From Marinobacter zhanjiangensis (GTDB lineage: Bacteria; Pseudomonadota; Gammaproteobacteria; Pseudomonadales; Oleiphilaceae): a DNA stretch of 64,000 bases. Position numbers and translations under genes: made by a program. Positions 11,714 through 22,060 of the stretch are shown piece by piece (the first letter of the stretch is position 1; each line of letters opens with the position of its first letter). The stretch spans positions 62,001 through 126,000 of the forward strand of contig NZ_BMXV01000010.1 of assembly GCF_014651935.1 (NCBI RefSeq). The letters are read 5' to 3'. The notes below the pieces were generated by a model. The model had not been told where the DNA came from. It was given only the letters and a program-made list of their open reading frames with translations, and searched no databases.

Positions 11714-12463
11714 ATGGCCGGGCACAGCAAATGGGCCAACATCAAGCACCGCAAGGCGGCCCAGGATGCCAAACGTGGCAAGATCTTCACCAAGATCATT
11801 CGTGAACTGGTGGTGGCAGCAAAGCTGGGCGGCCCGGACCCGAACGACAATCCGCGCCTGCGAGCGGTCATGGACAAGGCGCTCACCGCCAACATGAAGA
11901 AGGACACCATCGAGCGCGCCATTGAACGGGGCGCCGGTGGTGGTGATGACGACAACTACGAGGAGCTGACCTACGAGGGTTATGGCCCCGGTGGTGTCGC
12001 CATGTATGTGGAAGTGATGACCGACAACCGCAATCGCACGGTGGCCGAGGTTCGCCACGCCTTCAACAAGTTCGGCGGCAATCTGGGCACCGATGGCTCG
12101 GTGGCCTTCCTGTTCAGCAAACAGGGTATTCTCAGCTATGCGCCAGGCACCAGCGAAGAGCAGTTGATGGAGGTGGCGCTGGAGGCGGGTGCCGAGGATA
12201 TCGTCGAACAGGAAGACGGCTCCCTGGAGGTGCGTACCACCCCGGAAGATTACCTGGATGTGAAGGAAGCGCTGGTCGAAGCCGGCCTCGAACCGGACAA
12301 TGCGGAAGTCACCATGGTTCCGTCCACAACCGTGGACCTGGACCGCGACGGCACCGAATCCAATTTCAAGCTGATCGATACGCTGGAAGACCTGGACGAT
12401 GTGCAGAACGTATATTCCAATGCCGAGTTCTCCGACGAGGTGTTGCAGGAGCTGAACGGCTGA
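11714..12463 (+). CDS. yebC: YebC/PmpR family regulator (TACO1-like)
   Basis: A 249-residue cytoplasmic protein of the YebC family, members of which act as DNA-binding regulators or as ribosome-associated factors that relieve stalling at proline-rich sequences. The family N-terminus [22 protein letters not shown], the [15 protein letters not shown] helix and [14 protein letters not shown] are all present, and the length is standard. It directly precedes ruvC, the usual arrangement in Gammaproteobacteria. Which of the two proposed activities applies here cannot be read from sequence. Confidence 0.95.
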   Translation: MAGHSKWANIKHRKAAQDAKRGKIFTKIIRELVVAAKLGGPDPNDNPRLRAVMDKALTANMKKDTIERAIERGAGGGDDDNYEELTYEGYGPGGVAMYVEVMTDNRNRTVAEVRHAFNKFGGNLGTDGSVAFLFSKQGILSYAPGTSEEQLMEVALEAGAEDIVEQEDGSLEVRTTPEDYLDVKEALVEAGLEPDNAEVTMVPSTTVDLDRDGTESNFKLIDTLEDLDDVQNVYSNAEFSDEVLQELNG

Positions 12464-12502
12464 GTCTTTTTTTATCCACAAGATGCACGGGAGCTGGGCC
12501 TG

Positions 12503-13060
12503 ATGGCGATAATCCTGGGTGTCGACCCCGGGTCCCGTACCACCGGGTACGGCATTATCCGCACCGGCGGTCGCACTACCGACTACCTGGACAGCGGCTG
12601 TATCCGGGTCGGTGAGCGCCCCATGGCCGAGCGGCTGCAGATTATCTTCCAGAGTCTGGCAACCCTGATTGCCGAATTCCGTCCGGACGAATTTGCCATC
12701 GAGCAGGTGTTCATGGCCCGGAATCCGGATTCGGCCCTCAAGCTTGGTCAGGCCAGGGGCGTGGCCATTGTCAGTGCGGCCAATTCCGGCTTGGCGGTAC
12801 ATGAGTACTCGGCCCGCCAGGTCAAGCAGGCCGTGGTGGGTAAGGGCGGCGCCGACAAGTCCCAGGTCCAGCACATGGTGCAGGCCATCCTCCAGCTGTC
12901 CCGCAGGCCCCAGGAGGATGCCGCCGATGCCCTCGCTATCGCCCTGTGCCATGCCCATATGAGCCAGAGCGTGGCGCGGTTGTCCGGGGCTGCCGGGCAG
13001 TCAGTGTCAACGTCCCGGGCGACCGCCAGGGGGCGTGTCCGTGGCGGCCGGATGCGTTAA
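12503..13060 (+). CDS. ruvC: Holliday junction resolvase RuvC
   Basis: RNase H-fold endonuclease that cuts Holliday junctions with RuvAB. The 185-residue protein has the acidic catalytic residues in [14 protein letters not shown] (Asp), FAIEQVF (Glu) and [15 protein letters not shown] (paired Asp), with the ARGV and basic [10 protein letters not shown] segments expected. The C-terminal basic tail ([12 protein letters not shown]) is extended. It lies 39 bp after yebC and 60 bp before ruvA. Confidence 0.96.
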   Translation: MAIILGVDPGSRTTGYGIIRTGGRTTDYLDSGCIRVGERPMAERLQIIFQSLATLIAEFRPDEFAIEQVFMARNPDSALKLGQARGVAIVSAANSGLAVHEYSARQVKQAVVGKGGADKSQVQHMVQAILQLSRRPQEDAADALAIALCHAHMSQSVARLSGAAGQSVSTSRATARGRVRGGRMR

Positions 13061-13120
13061 TCTTCCCGCTGTTCCAATAACACTCGAACGTCCAGCAACA
13101 CTCAAACGGAGGCAGACCCG

Positions 13121-13750
13121 GTGATCGGACGACTGCGCGGTATCCTGATAGAAAAACAGCCCGGCCATCTTCTGGTGGAGGCAGGGGGCCTTGGCTACGA
13201 AGTGGACATTCCCTACACCACCTTTTTCCATCTGCCGGAAACCGGTCAGGAAGTGGTGCTGCACACGCACTTCGCCGTACGGGAAGACGCCCAAAGCCTG
13301 TTCGGCTTTGCCAACCGCCTGGACCGGGATTTGTTCCGGTTGCTGATCAAGGTCAACGGCGTAGGGCCGCGGCTGGCGGTGGGCATCCTTTCCGGTCTGG
13401 ACGCCGATCAGTTCATCCGTTGTGTGGAACAGCGGGACGCCAGCGCCCTGGTGAAGCTGCCGGGTGTGGGCAAGAAAACCGCCGAGCGGCTGCTGATTGA
13501 CATGGGGGACCGTATTGGTCAACTGGAAGGTCAGTTTGTTCCCCACCATGAAGGCGCCGTGAAACCAGGCGATACCTCCAGGCAGCCCCCGAGGCAGCCA
13601 GATGCTCCGGAAGAGGCGGAAGCCGCATTGATCGCCCTGGGGTACAAGCCCCAGGAAGCCAGCAAGGCCATCAATCGTGTCGCGGAAGAGGGCATGAGCC
13701 GGGAAGACCTGATCCGGCATGCGCTCAAGGCCATGATTCCCACCCGCTAA
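13121..13750 (+). CDS. ruvA: Holliday junction branch-migration protein RuvA
   Basis: Tetrameric DNA-binding subunit that targets RuvB to Holliday junctions. The 209-residue protein has the N-terminal OB-fold (MIGRLRGILIEKQPGHLLVEAGGLGYEV), helix-hairpin-helix DNA-binding motifs (VNGVGPRLAVGILSGL and LPGVGKKTAERLLIDM) and the C-terminal RuvB-binding UBA-like domain (EAALIALGYKPQEASKAI). The start is GTG at 13121 with GGAGG upstream. Unlike the usual overlapping ruvAB, 233 bp separate it from ruvB. Confidence 0.96.
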   Translation: MIGRLRGILIEKQPGHLLVEAGGLGYEVDIPYTTFFHLPETGQEVVLHTHFAVREDAQSLFGFANRLDRDLFRLLIKVNGVGPRLAVGILSGLDADQFIRCVEQRDASALVKLPGVGKKTAERLLIDMGDRIGQLEGQFVPHHEGAVKPGDTSRQPPRQPDAPEEAEAALIALGYKPQEASKAINRVAEEGMSREDLIRHALKAMIPTR

Positions 13751-13810
13751 TACCTGCTTGCCGGGGCCCTTCGAGCCTGATAATACGCAGGAATGTGTAA
13801 AGAGCGTAAC

Positions 13811-13838
13811 GTGACAGGCATACTACTGACCGTACAAT
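13811..13838 (+). promoter_or_regulatory. Probable promoter in the ruvA-ruvB gap
   Basis: GTGACA (13811-13816) and TACAAT (13833-13838) are spaced by 16 bp, both five of six to consensus. It lies inside the 233-bp ruvA-ruvB gap, which otherwise shows no gene, and could drive ruvB and the tol genes. I see no LexA box (CTGT-N8-ACAG) here. Confidence 0.45.
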
Positions 13839-13983
13839 GTGTCCGGGTTGAAGGGGTGACCGGAGGTGCCTGCCAAAGGCTATTGAGGGCAGGGCATTGC
13901 CGATGGACTCCGCAAATGCCGGTCAGGGCACACTAATCATTCGAACACAGGTATGATGGTGAAAACCTGTAACGAGTCCTTAC

Positions 13984-15021
13984 ATGATTGAATCTGATCG
14001 ACTGATTTCTCCCCAGGCCGGTCTCCAGGAAGAGGTCTACGACCGGGCCATACGGCCCCACCGCCTGGAAGACTATGTGGGCCAGCCCACGGTCCGCGAG
14101 CAGATGGAAATCTTCATCTCTGCCGCCAGGGCCCGCAGTGAAGCGCTGGACCACACCCTGATCTTTGGCCCGCCGGGTCTGGGCAAGACCACCCTCGCCA
14201 ATATCATTGCCAACGAAATGGGCGTGGCTATCAAGACCACCTCCGGTCCGGTGCTGGAAAAGGCCGGGGATCTGGCGGCGCTGCTGACCAATCTCGAGCA
14301 CGGTGATGTGCTGTTTATCGACGAGATTCATCGTCTCAACGCGGCGGTGGAGGAAGTGCTCTATCCGGCGATGGAGGATTACCAGCTCGATATCATGATC
14401 GGGGAGGGCCCGGCCGCCCGCTCCATCAAACTGGACCTGCCGCCTTTTACCCTGGTCGGGGCGACGACCCGCGCGGGGCTGCTGACTTCACCCCTGCGGG
14501 ATCGCTTCGGTATCGTGCAACGGCTGGAGTTCTACAATACCCGGGACCTGACCTCGATCATCCTGCGGTCTGCGCTACTGTCGCAGGTATCCATAGACGA
14601 TGCCGGTGCTTTCGAAATTGCCCGGCGCTCCCGGGGTACCCCGCGGATCGCCAACCGCCTGCTGCGGCGGGTGCGGGACTATGCGGAAGTGAAAGCCGAT
14701 GGGGCGATTACCGTCGAGGTGGCCGACCTGGCCCTCAACATGCTGAAAGTGGATAACGAAGGCTTCGATCACATGGACCGCCGGTTGCTGCTGGCGATGA
14801 TCGAAAAGTTCGATGGTGGTCCGGTGGGGGTCGACAGTCTGGCTGCGGCCATCAGTGAAGAACGAGGTACCATAGAGGACGTGCTGGAACCCTTCCTGAT
14901 ACAGCAGGGGTTCATGGTCCGCACGCCAAGGGGGCGTATGGTGACCAATAGCGCCTATCTCCATTTTGGTGCCACGCCCCGGTCATCACGGCAGGAGGAT
15001 CTCCTTGACGGACAGCAGTAA
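13984..15021 (+). CDS. ruvB: Holliday junction DNA helicase RuvB
   Basis: AAA+ ATPase motor of branch migration. The 345-residue protein has [11 protein letters not shown], Walker [14 protein letters not shown], Walker [11 protein letters not shown], sensor 1 [18 protein letters not shown], the arginine finger region [20 protein letters not shown], and a C-terminal winged helix ([16 protein letters not shown]). Its last 17 bases overlap the start of ybgC, so ruvB and the Tol-Pal operon may share a transcript. Confidence 0.97.
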   Translation: MIESDRLISPQAGLQEEVYDRAIRPHRLEDYVGQPTVREQMEIFISAARARSEALDHTLIFGPPGLGKTTLANIIANEMGVAIKTTSGPVLEKAGDLAALLTNLEHGDVLFIDEIHRLNAAVEEVLYPAMEDYQLDIMIGEGPAARSIKLDLPPFTLVGATTRAGLLTSPLRDRFGIVQRLEFYNTRDLTSIILRSALLSQVSIDDAGAFEIARRSRGTPRIANRLLRRVRDYAEVKADGAITVEVADLALNMLKVDNEGFDHMDRRLLLAMIEKFDGGPVGVDSLAAAISEERGTIEDVLEPFLIQQGFMVRTPRGRMVTNSAYLHFGATPRSSRQEDLLDGQQ

Positions 15022-15460
15022 CGACGCCGACCAGACTTCATCCGCCTTCACCCTGCCGGTACGAGTCTATATCGAAGATACCGATGCCGGAGGTATTATC
15101 TTTCATGCCAAGTACCTGCACTATATGGAGCGGGCCCGTACCGAGTGGGTACGCAGCCGTGGTGTCGGGCTACGGGCGGGGCTCAGCGACAATATCAGCT
15201 ACGTTGTGCAGAAAATTACCATTCACTATGCGGCTCCGGGCTACCTGGATGACGAACTGCTGGTAACGGCGGATCTGGTGGCCGCCGGTCGCGTATGGAT
15301 GGAGTTCGATCAGCGGGTAAGCCGCAAGGACAGTGGCCGGGAACTGGCCAGTGCAACCGTCAGGGTCGCCTGCATTGCACTGGATTCCGGGCGCCCCAGG
15401 CGGTTGCCGGAAGACCTGAACCAGCTGCTGAAACAGCAGCTGGCAACAAAGACATCCTAG
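15005..15460 (+). CDS. ybgC: Tol-Pal-associated acyl-CoA thioesterase
   Basis: Hot-dog-fold thioesterase that hydrolyses acyl-CoA or acyl-ACP and is the usual first gene of tol-pal operons. The catalytic region [25 protein letters not shown] contains the conserved Asp. I place the start at TTG 15005 (151 residues) because AGGAGGAT lies directly upstream at good spacing; the longer frame from 14966 has no comparable site and runs far into ruvB. Overlap with the ruvB end suggests coupled translation. tolQ follows after 20 bp. Confidence 0.92.
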   Translation: MTDSSNDADQTSSAFTLPVRVYIEDTDAGGIIFHAKYLHYMERARTEWVRSRGVGLRAGLSDNISYVVQKITIHYAAPGYLDDELLVTADLVAAGRVWMEFDQRVSRKDSGRELASATVRVACIALDSGRPRRLPEDLNQLLKQQLATKTS

Positions 15461-15480
15461 AACGACATCAGGAGTAAACG

Positions 15481-16170
15481 GTGGATTCAGAACTTTCCGT
15501 ATGGCACCTAATCGCCCAGGCAGGCCCGTTGGTCCAGATGGTCATGCTGCTGCTGGCGCTGGCATCGGTGATTTCCTGGGCGCTGATCTTCCAGCGAGTC
15601 CAGGCTTTCCGCAAGGCCAGGCGCGCGCAACTGAACTTTGAGGAACAGTTCTGGTCAGGCATGGACCTTGGTCAGCTCTACCGGGAGGTCAATGCCAACC
15701 CGACACCCTATTCCGGGATGGAATCCGTATTCCGCGCCGGCTTCCGTGAGTTTTCCCGTCTGCGGCAGCAGAGCCGGGACCCGGACGCCGTCATGGACGG
15801 CGTTCAGCGTGCCATGCGGGTCGCCTTTTCCCGGGAGCAGGAGCGCCTGGAGGCGCACCTGCCCTTTCTGGCAACGGTGGGTTCCACCAGTCCCTATGTC
15901 GGCCTGTTTGGCACCGTCTGGGGCATCATGAACTCATTCCGGGGTTTGGCAACCGCGCAGCAGGCGACGCTGGCCACGGTCGCGCCAGGTATTTCCGAAG
16001 CGCTGATTGCGACGGCGATGGGCCTTTTTGCGGCCATTCCGGCGGTGATCGCCTACAACCGTTTCGCTGCCAGATCCGATGCCCTGCTGAAGAACTACGA
16101 GACCTTTGCCGAGGAATTCTCCAGCATCCTGCATCGTCGGGTGCATGGTGACGGCGGCAGCCAGGGCTGA
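15481..16170 (+). CDS. tolQ: Tol-Pal system proton channel subunit TolQ
   Basis: Inner-membrane protein which, with TolR, converts the proton gradient into motion of TolA for outer-membrane constriction. The 229-residue protein shows the MotA/TolQ/ExbB pattern: a first membrane helix near residues 13-36 ([20 protein letters not shown]), a long cytoplasmic loop, and two C-terminal helices including [16 protein letters not shown] and the A-rich [25 protein letters not shown] region. GTG start at 15481 with AGGAGT upstream. Confidence 0.96.
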   Translation: MDSELSVWHLIAQAGPLVQMVMLLLALASVISWALIFQRVQAFRKARRAQLNFEEQFWSGMDLGQLYREVNANPTPYSGMESVFRAGFREFSRLRQQSRDPDAVMDGVQRAMRVAFSREQERLEAHLPFLATVGSTSPYVGLFGTVWGIMNSFRGLATAQQATLATVAPGISEALIATAMGLFAAIPAVIAYNRFAARSDALLKNYETFAEEFSSILHRRVHGDGGSQG

Positions 16171-16196
16171 TCGCGCGAGCGACGGGAGAGGATGCA

Positions 16197-16649
16197 ATGA
16201 AAGGCGGAATGATGCAGACGGTTCGCCGCAAGCCCATGGCGGAGATCAACGTCGTACCCTACATTGACGTGATGCTGGTGTTGCTGGTGATTTTCATGGT
16301 GACGGCGCCCATGCTGACCCAGGGCGTCAAGGTGGAACTGCCAGAGACCACCTCGGACCCGATCCAGGCCGAGAAGGACACCGAGTCAGTGGTGGTCTCG
16401 GTCGACGCCAATGGCGCCTATTATCTGCAGGTGGGGGATGAGGGCAGTGACCCCATGCCGCTGGGGCAGGTACAGGAAATGGTCGGCAAGATCATGGCGG
16501 AACGTACCAACCGTGAGGTGCTGGTGCGTGGCGATGACAACGTGCAGTACGGCAAGGTGGTGCGACTGATGTCAGTATTGCAGCAGGCGGGTGCCACCAA
16601 CGTGGGCCTGATTACCGAGGCTGAAGACCTGGACGACGCGGGTGGTTGA
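16197..16649 (+). CDS. tolR: Tol-Pal system protein TolR
   Basis: Single-pass partner of TolQ. The 150-residue protein has the ExbD/TolR signature [21 protein letters not shown], with the proton-path Asp at residue 24 in the membrane helix, and a periplasmic domain to the end. It lies 26 bp after tolQ and 3 bp before tolA. ATG at 16197 follows GAGAGGATGC. Confidence 0.96.
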   Translation: MKGGMMQTVRRKPMAEINVVPYIDVMLVLLVIFMVTAPMLTQGVKVELPETTSDPIQAEKDTESVVVSVDANGAYYLQVGDEGSDPMPLGQVQEMVGKIMAERTNREVLVRGDDNVQYGKVVRLMSVLQQAGATNVGLITEAEDLDDAGG

Positions 16650-16652
16650 CTT

Positions 16653-17705
16653 GTGACGGATCCACGAGCCGAAGAACGTAAGGACATGCGCCCGGGATGG
16701 ACGTCGCCAGTGTTGCTTTCACTGGTACTCCATGGCGTCATTGTGGTTATCACCCTGATGAGCTGGCAGTGGATAACGCCCCTGGAAGAGCCTCCGGAGC
16801 CCAGTATCTCGGCCCGGCTGGTCTCGCCTGAGGCCGTGCCACCCGAGGAAACCACCGCACCACCCCCGCAACCTGAGCCTGATGAGCCAGCGCCGGTGGA
16901 GGAAGAGCAACGCGAGCAGCAGGAAGAGGAACAGCGGCGACTCGAGCAGGAGCAGGAGCGCCAGCGCCGGGAAGAGGCCGAGCGCGAGGAACAGGAGCGC
17001 CTTGAGCAACAACGCCGTGAACAGCAAGCGGCGGCAGAGGAGCGTGAGCGCCAGGCAAGGGAGGAAGAGGCTGCCCGGGAACGCGCCGAAGCAGAGGCCG
17101 AAGAACGGGCCCGTCGCCAGGCCGAGGAAGAACGCAAGGCCCGCGAGGAAGCTGAACGCAAGGCGGAAGAGGAGCGCCAGCGGCAGGAACAGCAGCGCCG
17201 CGAGGAAGAGGAGCGTCGCCGCCAGGAGGAGGAACGCCAGCGTCAGGAGGAGGAACGCCGTCGCCAGGAGGAGGCCGAACGTCAGCGCCAGGAACGGGCA
17301 CGGCAACAGCGGGAGCAGCAGCTTGAGCAGATGGCCCGGGAAGCCGAGGAGGCAAGATTGGCGGAACAGCGCCGTCGCGAACAGGCCGCTGCGGCCCGGG
17401 CGCGGGAAACCGAGATGCAGAATGAAAGGGCCCGCTACGTCTCACTGATCGGTCAGGCCATCGAGAATCAGTGGTACCCGCCATCGTCGGCGCGGGAGGG
17501 CATGAGCGTGGTGTTGCGGCTGACCTTGCTGCCCAACGGTGAACTTCAGTCGGTGGATGTCGTCGAAAGTAGCGGTAACCGGGCTTTTGATAACTCCGCC
17601 GTCAGCGCCGCCCGGGCGATTCGTGAGTACCCGGTTCCCGACAGCCGGGATACGTTCGAGCGCTACTTCAGGCAGTTCACGATTCAGTTTGAACCGGAGA
17701 TCTGA
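16653..17705 (+). CDS. tolA: Tol-Pal system protein TolA
   Basis: Inner-membrane-anchored protein that spans the periplasm and contacts TolB and Pal. It has one N-terminal membrane helix (about residues 17-36), a Pro/Glu linker, a long helical domain of Glu, Arg and Gln repeats from about 85 to 255, and a C-terminal TonB/TolA-like domain beginning [16 protein letters not shown]. The longest form (350 residues) starts at GTG 16653 with no good ribosome site; ATG at 16686, preceded by AAGGA, may be the true start (339 residues). The repetitive coding DNA is expected for this helical domain. Confidence 0.94.
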   Translation: MTDPRAEERKDMRPGWTSPVLLSLVLHGVIVVITLMSWQWITPLEEPPEPSISARLVSPEAVPPEETTAPPPQPEPDEPAPVEEEQREQQEEEQRRLEQEQERQRREEAEREEQERLEQQRREQQAAAEERERQAREEEAARERAEAEAEERARRQAEEERKAREEAERKAEEERQRQEQQRREEEERRRQEEERQRQEEERRRQEEAERQRQERARQQREQQLEQMAREAEEARLAEQRRREQAAAARARETEMQNERARYVSLIGQAIENQWYPPSSAREGMSVVLRLTLLPNGELQSVDVVESSGNRAFDNSAVSAARAIREYPVPDSRDTFERYFRQFTIQFEPEI

Positions 17706-17758
17706 GTCGCTTTGCAGGAATTTTAACCGCAAACCCCAGAAAGAATGGTGAGGCCAGA

Positions 17759-19093
17759 ATGACAGCAACCAATCAGGCGCCGGCAAGCGGGCGTACGAGG
17801 CAATACGGGCCGGTGGCACTGGTCCTGTTGGTGGCCGCACTTATGCTGGCGACCACCGCCAATGCAGAGCTGATGATCCGTGTTACCAAGGGCACGGGTG
17901 AAGCCGTACCCGTCGCGGTGGTGCCTTTCGCTGAATCCGGTGACCTGCCGGCGGGCGACGATATCAGCACCATTGTGCGCAACAACCTGGAAATGACCGG
18001 GGAATTCACCCCCTTGTCGGCAGAGCGAATGCTGAGCCTGCCCTCCAGTGGCGACGATGTGTTTTTCCGGGACTGGCGGATGCTGGGGCAGCGGTACCTG
18101 CTGGTGGGTAACGTCACCCGCGAGGGTGACCGGGTCCGGGCACGGTACGAACTGTTTGATGTAAACAGCGAACAACGGATGCTGGGGGAAACCTCCACCA
18201 CGTCGGTAAACAACCTGCGCACCCTGGCACACCATATCAGCGACAAGGTATACGAGGCCCTGACCGGGGAGCCGGGCGTGTTCTCGACCCGGCTTGCCTA
18301 TGTCACCCTGGACGAGCACGAGGGCAGCCCCCGCTACCGTCTTCAGATCAGCGATGTGGATGGCCGCCGCGCCAGCGTCAGGCTGGAGAGCCGTGAACCC
18401 ATCATGTCACCGGCCTGGTCGCCGGATGGCAAGCAGCTGGCCTATGTGTCGTTCGAAAGTGGCAGGCCAGAGATCTTTGTGCACGAACTGGCCACCGGCA
18501 AGCGAACCGTGGTGGCGTCCTACCCCGGGCTGAACTCCGCCCCCGACTGGTCTCCCGATGGCCGCTCCCTGCTGGTGACCCTGTCCCGTTCGGGCAACGC
18601 CGAAATCTACCGCCTTGACCTGGACTCCCGTTCGCTGACAAGGCTGACGGATCATTGGGGCATTGATACCGAGGGCGAGTGGCACCCCGACGGAGATGGC
18701 CTTGCTTTCACATCGGATCGCTCCGGCGGACCGCAAATCTACATCAAGGACAGCGAGCGTGCGTCGCCCCGCCGGGTGACCTTTGGCAGCCGCTATAACG
18801 CCCGGCCACGATTCAGTCCGGATGGGGAATACATCTATTACGTTCATCAGCGTGACAGCGGCTTTCACATTGCCCGCACCGAGCTGGACTCCGGCGATGA
18901 GCAGGTGCTGACCCGTACCGGTTCGGACGAATCCCCGAGCATCGCCCCCAACGGGCGGATGCTGATCTACGCGACCCGCCAGGGTAATGACAATGTGTTG
19001 ACCGTGATCTCCACCAACGGTGGGGCAGCGTATACGCTGCCTGCGGCCAATGGGGATGTGCGTGATCCGGCCTGGTCTCCGGTCCTCCGTTGA
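17759..19093 (+). CDS. tolB: Tol-Pal system periplasmic beta-propeller TolB
   Basis: Periplasmic protein that binds Pal and TolA. The 444-residue precursor has a signal peptide ending around ANA at residue 36, an N-terminal alpha/beta domain ([11 protein letters not shown]), and a six-bladed propeller of PD40-type repeats, seen in motifs such as [29 protein letters not shown] and [15 protein letters not shown]. The ATG at 17759 is preceded by GTGAGG. It sits between tolA and pal as in other gammaproteobacteria. Confidence 0.96.
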   Translation: MTATNQAPASGRTRQYGPVALVLLVAALMLATTANAELMIRVTKGTGEAVPVAVVPFAESGDLPAGDDISTIVRNNLEMTGEFTPLSAERMLSLPSSGDDVFFRDWRMLGQRYLLVGNVTREGDRVRARYELFDVNSEQRMLGETSTTSVNNLRTLAHHISDKVYEALTGEPGVFSTRLAYVTLDEHEGSPRYRLQISDVDGRRASVRLESREPIMSPAWSPDGKQLAYVSFESGRPEIFVHELATGKRTVVASYPGLNSAPDWSPDGRSLLVTLSRSGNAEIYRLDLDSRSLTRLTDHWGIDTEGEWHPDGDGLAFTSDRSGGPQIYIKDSERASPRRVTFGSRYNARPRFSPDGEYIYYVHQRDSGFHIARTELDSGDEQVLTRTGSDESPSIAPNGRMLIYATRQGNDNVLTVISTNGGAAYTLPAANGDVRDPAWSPVLR

Positions 19094-19160
19094 GGGCTAG
19101 TGGAGAGAGACCGGGTTCGCTGAACACAGGAAAACAGAAACCAAACCAGAAGGACGTTCT

Positions 19161-19730
19161 ATGAACACCATGATGAAGCAATCCGCATTTGCCCTTGTGC
19201 TCTCGCTGGGGCTGGTCGCCGGCTGTAGCACCACCGGGGACGAACCCATGACCGACGAAGAAATGAGCGCGGTGGACCAGGACGGCGGTGCCTCCGTCTA
19301 CGGTGGTGACGGTGACGGTGGTATCTCCTCCGACGAACTGAGGGATGAGCAGCGTCGTGACCAGGCGGAGCAGGGTGCCAGCGGCGACGATGCTGCCATG
19401 CGCCGTATTACCACCTTCTACTTTGATTTCGACACGGCCCAGATCAAGGCGGAATCCCGTGACGTACTGGCGGCCCACGCCCGTTACCTGGCCAACAATC
19501 CGGACGTCGACGTGCGCCTGGAAGGTCACACCGATGAGCGTGGCACAAAGGAGTACAACCTGGCTCTGGGTGAGCGCCGTGCCAACGCGGTCCAGCGATT
19601 CCTGGTGGTCAACGGTGCTGATCGCGGCCAGATCGAAACCGTAAGCTATGGTGAGGAAAAGCCGGCAGCCATGGGCTCTAACGAGAGTGCCTGGGCCCAG
19701 AACCGTCGGGTGGAACTGATCTTCCGCTAA
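19161..19730 (+). CDS. pal: Peptidoglycan-associated lipoprotein Pal
   Basis: Outer-membrane lipoprotein that anchors the membrane to peptidoglycan. The 189-residue precursor has a lipobox LVAGC with the lipidated Cys at residue 22, an acidic Gly/Asp-rich linker, and the OmpA-like domain (FYFDFDTAQIK; VRLEGHTDERGTKEYNLALGERRA) including the Asp and Arg that bind diaminopimelate. The residue after Cys is Ser, compatible with outer-membrane sorting. Confidence 0.96.
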   Translation: MNTMMKQSAFALVLSLGLVAGCSTTGDEPMTDEEMSAVDQDGGASVYGGDGDGGISSDELRDEQRRDQAEQGASGDDAAMRRITTFYFDFDTAQIKAESRDVLAAHARYLANNPDVDVRLEGHTDERGTKEYNLALGERRANAVQRFLVVNGADRGQIETVSYGEEKPAAMGSNESAWAQNRRVELIFR

Positions 19731-19762
19731 ACTCAAGCGGTAACTGACAAATAGGTGTACCC

Positions 19763-20530
19763 ATGAGAAAGCTTCTCGTGGCGACAGTGGCGCTGGCGGT
19801 TTCCGCCGGTGCCCTGGCGCAATCTTCCACGCCCGCGTACCAGAACAATCAGTCGGAGGCCCGCCGGCAATCGGCCGGTAATCAAGGCAATGCCGAACTG
19901 TTTTTCATGATTGAACGTCTTCAGCAGGAGGTTCGTAGCCTGCGTGGCGAGGTGGAGGAACAGCGACATCAACTGGATCGGCTGACGCGTCAGTCACGTG
20001 AGCGCTATATCGATCTGGATCAGCGACTCATGGAGCTGTCGGAACAGCAGCAACAGCGTGGTTCCGGCACCGGCGGATCAGGCAGTTCGACCGCAGCGGC
20101 CTCCAGCGAGCGGCCGCAGCCACAAACCGTGAGCCAGGAGTACCGACAGCCCTCGGCAGAGGAGCGGGAAACCTACGAGCGGATACAGACCCTGATCCAG
20201 CAGGACAAGGCCTATGACGAGGCGATCGGGGAACTCTACGAGTTTATCAATGAATACCCCGAAGGCGATCTGACGGTCAATGCCTATTACTGGCTGGGTG
20301 AGGTCTACCTGGTCAAGCCGCAGCTGGAACAGGCCAAGCAGGCATTCACCATCGTGGCGACCCGGTTCCAGGACCATCGTAAGGCGCCGGATGCGCTGTA
20401 CAAGCTGGGGGTGGTTCATGACCGCATGGGCGAAAAGGATCAGGCCGAGCGCTATATGGAACGAGTGGTGAATCAGTACGGCGCCAGCCAGGCGGCCAAT
20501 CTGGCAAAAAAATATCTCGGGGCGGGTTAA
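19763..20530 (+). CDS. cpoB: Cell division coordinator CpoB (YbgF)
   Basis: Periplasmic protein linking Tol-Pal constriction to peptidoglycan synthesis by PBP1B. The 255-residue precursor has a signal peptide ending at ALA (residue 19), a coiled-coil trimerisation region around residues 45-95, a Ser/Gly linker and three C-terminal TPR repeats (AYDEAIGELYEFINEYPEGDL; PQLEQAKQAFTIVATRFQDHRKAPDALYKLG). It ends the Tol-Pal operon; the stop lies 47 bp before tRNA-Lys. Confidence 0.94.
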   Translation: MRKLLVATVALAVSAGALAQSSTPAYQNNQSEARRQSAGNQGNAELFFMIERLQQEVRSLRGEVEEQRHQLDRLTRQSRERYIDLDQRLMELSEQQQQRGSGTGGSGSSTAAASSERPQPQTVSQEYRQPSAEERETYERIQTLIQQDKAYDEAIGELYEFINEYPEGDLTVNAYYWLGEVYLVKPQLEQAKQAFTIVATRFQDHRKAPDALYKLGVVHDRMGEKDQAERYMERVVNQYGASQAANLAKKYLGAG

Positions 20531-20536
20531 AAGGGG

Positions 20537-20567
20537 TTGATCAACCACAAAAAATCCGTACTATATG
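20537..20567 (+). promoter_or_regulatory. Probable promoter of the tRNA-Lys pair
   Basis: TTGATC at 20537-20542 is followed by an AT-rich TACTATAT stretch (20559-20566) at 16-19 bp, then by a GC-rich discriminator, as often found in front of stable RNA genes. The exact -10 register is ambiguous. Confidence 0.45.
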
Positions 20568-20577
20568 CGCCTCGTTT

Positions 20578-20653
20578 GGGTCGTTAGCTCAGTTGGTAGA
20601 GCAGTTGGCTTTTAACCAATTGGTCGAAGGTTCGAATCCTTCACGACCCACCA
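20578..20653 (+). tRNA. tRNA-Lys (anticodon TTT), copy 1
   Basis: A 76-base cloverleaf: acceptor GGGTCGT pairs with ACGACCC, D-loop AGTTGGTAGA, anticodon loop with TTT, T-loop TTCGAAT, and encoded CCA. It lies directly after cpoB, a location conserved in many gammaproteobacteria. Confidence 0.97.
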
Positions 20654-20695
20654 AATTTGAAAGCTGGCAAGGAAGGCTGGTTTGATCCCGGTTAC

Positions 20696-20771
20696 GGGTC
20701 GTTAGCTCAGTTGGTAGAGCAGTTGGCTTTTAACCAATTGGTCGAAGGTTCGAATCCTTCACGACCCACCA
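20696..20771 (+). tRNA. tRNA-Lys (anticodon TTT), copy 2
   Basis: Identical in all 76 bases to copy 1, including CCA, with a 42-bp spacer between the two. It probably shares one transcript with copy 1. Confidence 0.97.
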
Positions 20772-20801
20772 ATCAGACAGGCTGATGCAGTCTGCCGTAA
20801 T

Positions 20802-20827
20802 AAAGAGCCTCAGGGCTCTTTTTTTTT
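20802..20827 (+). terminator. Rho-independent terminator after the tRNA-Lys pair
   Basis: AAAGAGCC and GGCTCTTT flank a TCAG loop, followed by an uninterrupted T-run to 20827. A strong canonical terminator. Confidence 0.9.
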
Positions 20828-20963
20828 GCCTGAAAAACCCCACAATCAGGTATGGAGCAGGCTTTCTATAATGCAGGCTGTCGGTGACACCGATATGACC
20901 GGAAAGCGGCGACCCGGCGGGATGTTATACTGCCGGTATTCTGGAGTAGCAACAGAGAAGCGA

Positions 20964-22028
20964 ATGATGACACGAGCTGAAGATCGTATCCTGGTTCAGG
21001 AGCACCTTGCCCACAAGGCAGAGCCAAAACCTCTCAGTGCTGAGGAAAAGGCCGAGCTGGAATCGCGCATTCGTGACGCACTGCAGGAGCAGGATGCGGT
21101 GCTCGTCGCTCACTACTACACCGATCCGGATATTCAGCGGCTGGCCGAGGAGACCGGTGGCTGTGTCGCCGATTCCCTGGAAATGGCCCGTTTCGGCAAC
21201 GAACATCCGGCCTCCACGGTCGTGGTTGCGGGCGTTCGCTTCATGGGGGAAACCGCGAAGATCCTCAACCCGGAGAAGCGCGTGCTGATGCCAACCCTGG
21301 AAGCGACCTGTTCACTGGATATCGGCTGCCCGGCCGACGAGTTTGCCGCCTTCTGCGATCAGCATCCGGACCGCACCGTGGTGGTTTATGCCAATACCTC
21401 TGCCGCTGTGAAGGCGAGGGCAGACTGGGTGGTCACCTCCAGTTGCGCGCCGGCTATCGTGGAACACCTTGACGCCCGGGGCGAAAAGATCCTGTGGGCA
21501 CCGGACAAGCATCTGGGTGGTTACATCGAGCGTGCCACCGGTGCCGACATGCTGATGTGGGATGGCTCCTGCATTGTGCACGAGGAATTCAAGTACCAGG
21601 GGCTGGAGGATCTTAAAGCCCTGTACCCGGATGCCGCCGTGCTGGTGCACCCGGAATCACCGGAGCAGGTGGTGGACATGGCCGACGTGGTGGGCTCGAC
21701 CTCACAGCTGATTCATGCGGTGCAGTCCATGCCCAACGAGCGTTTCATTGTGGCCACTGACAACGGCATCTTCTACAAGATGCAGCAACTGGCCCCGAAC
21801 AAGACCCTGATCGAGGCGCCCACGGCCGGAAACGGCGCCACCTGCCGCAGTTGTGCCCACTGCCCGTGGATGGCCATGAACGGACTGGAAAACCTGTTGC
21901 GTGTACTGCAACAGGGCGATCAGGAAGTCCATGTGGATGATAGCTTGCGCGAAGAGGCGTTAAAGCCCTTGCGGCGCATGCTGGATTTCACCTCCAAAAT
22001 GAATCTGAAGGCGGCCGGCAACGCCTGA
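20964..22028 (+). CDS. nadA: Quinolinate synthase NadA
   Basis: Condenses iminoaspartate with dihydroxyacetone phosphate to quinolinate for NAD synthesis, using a [4Fe-4S] cluster. The 354-residue protein has [30 protein letters not shown], and conserved cysteines in [19 protein letters not shown] and [14 protein letters not shown]. The frame opens at 20826 inside the preceding terminator, but ATG at 20964, with AGAGAAG upstream, fits homologues. A TATAAT at 20867-20872 could be its -10 element, although I see no good -35. The gene stands alone; nadB and nadC are not in the window. Confidence 0.95.
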   Translation: MMTRAEDRILVQEHLAHKAEPKPLSAEEKAELESRIRDALQEQDAVLVAHYYTDPDIQRLAEETGGCVADSLEMARFGNEHPASTVVVAGVRFMGETAKILNPEKRVLMPTLEATCSLDIGCPADEFAAFCDQHPDRTVVVYANTSAAVKARADWVVTSSCAPAIVEHLDARGEKILWAPDKHLGGYIERATGADMLMWDGSCIVHEEFKYQGLEDLKALYPDAAVLVHPESPEQVVDMADVVGSTSQLIHAVQSMPNERFIVATDNGIFYKMQQLAPNKTLIEAPTAGNGATCRSCAHCPWMAMNGLENLLRVLQQGDQEVHVDDSLREEALKPLRRMLDFTSKMNLKAAGNA

Positions 22029-22060
22029 CGTGATGCCAGTTGTTATCCGGTCGGGGTGCC

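Noticed and set aside
13751..13983. LexA (SOS) box ahead of ruvB
   Set aside because: The only symmetrical element, ACAGGT...ACCTGT near 13947-13970, has the wrong orientation and spacing for CTGT-N8-ACAG.
16900..17330. Tandem-repeat satellite DNA
   Set aside because: The repetitive Glu/Arg/Gln codons encode the helical domain of TolA, which is expected.
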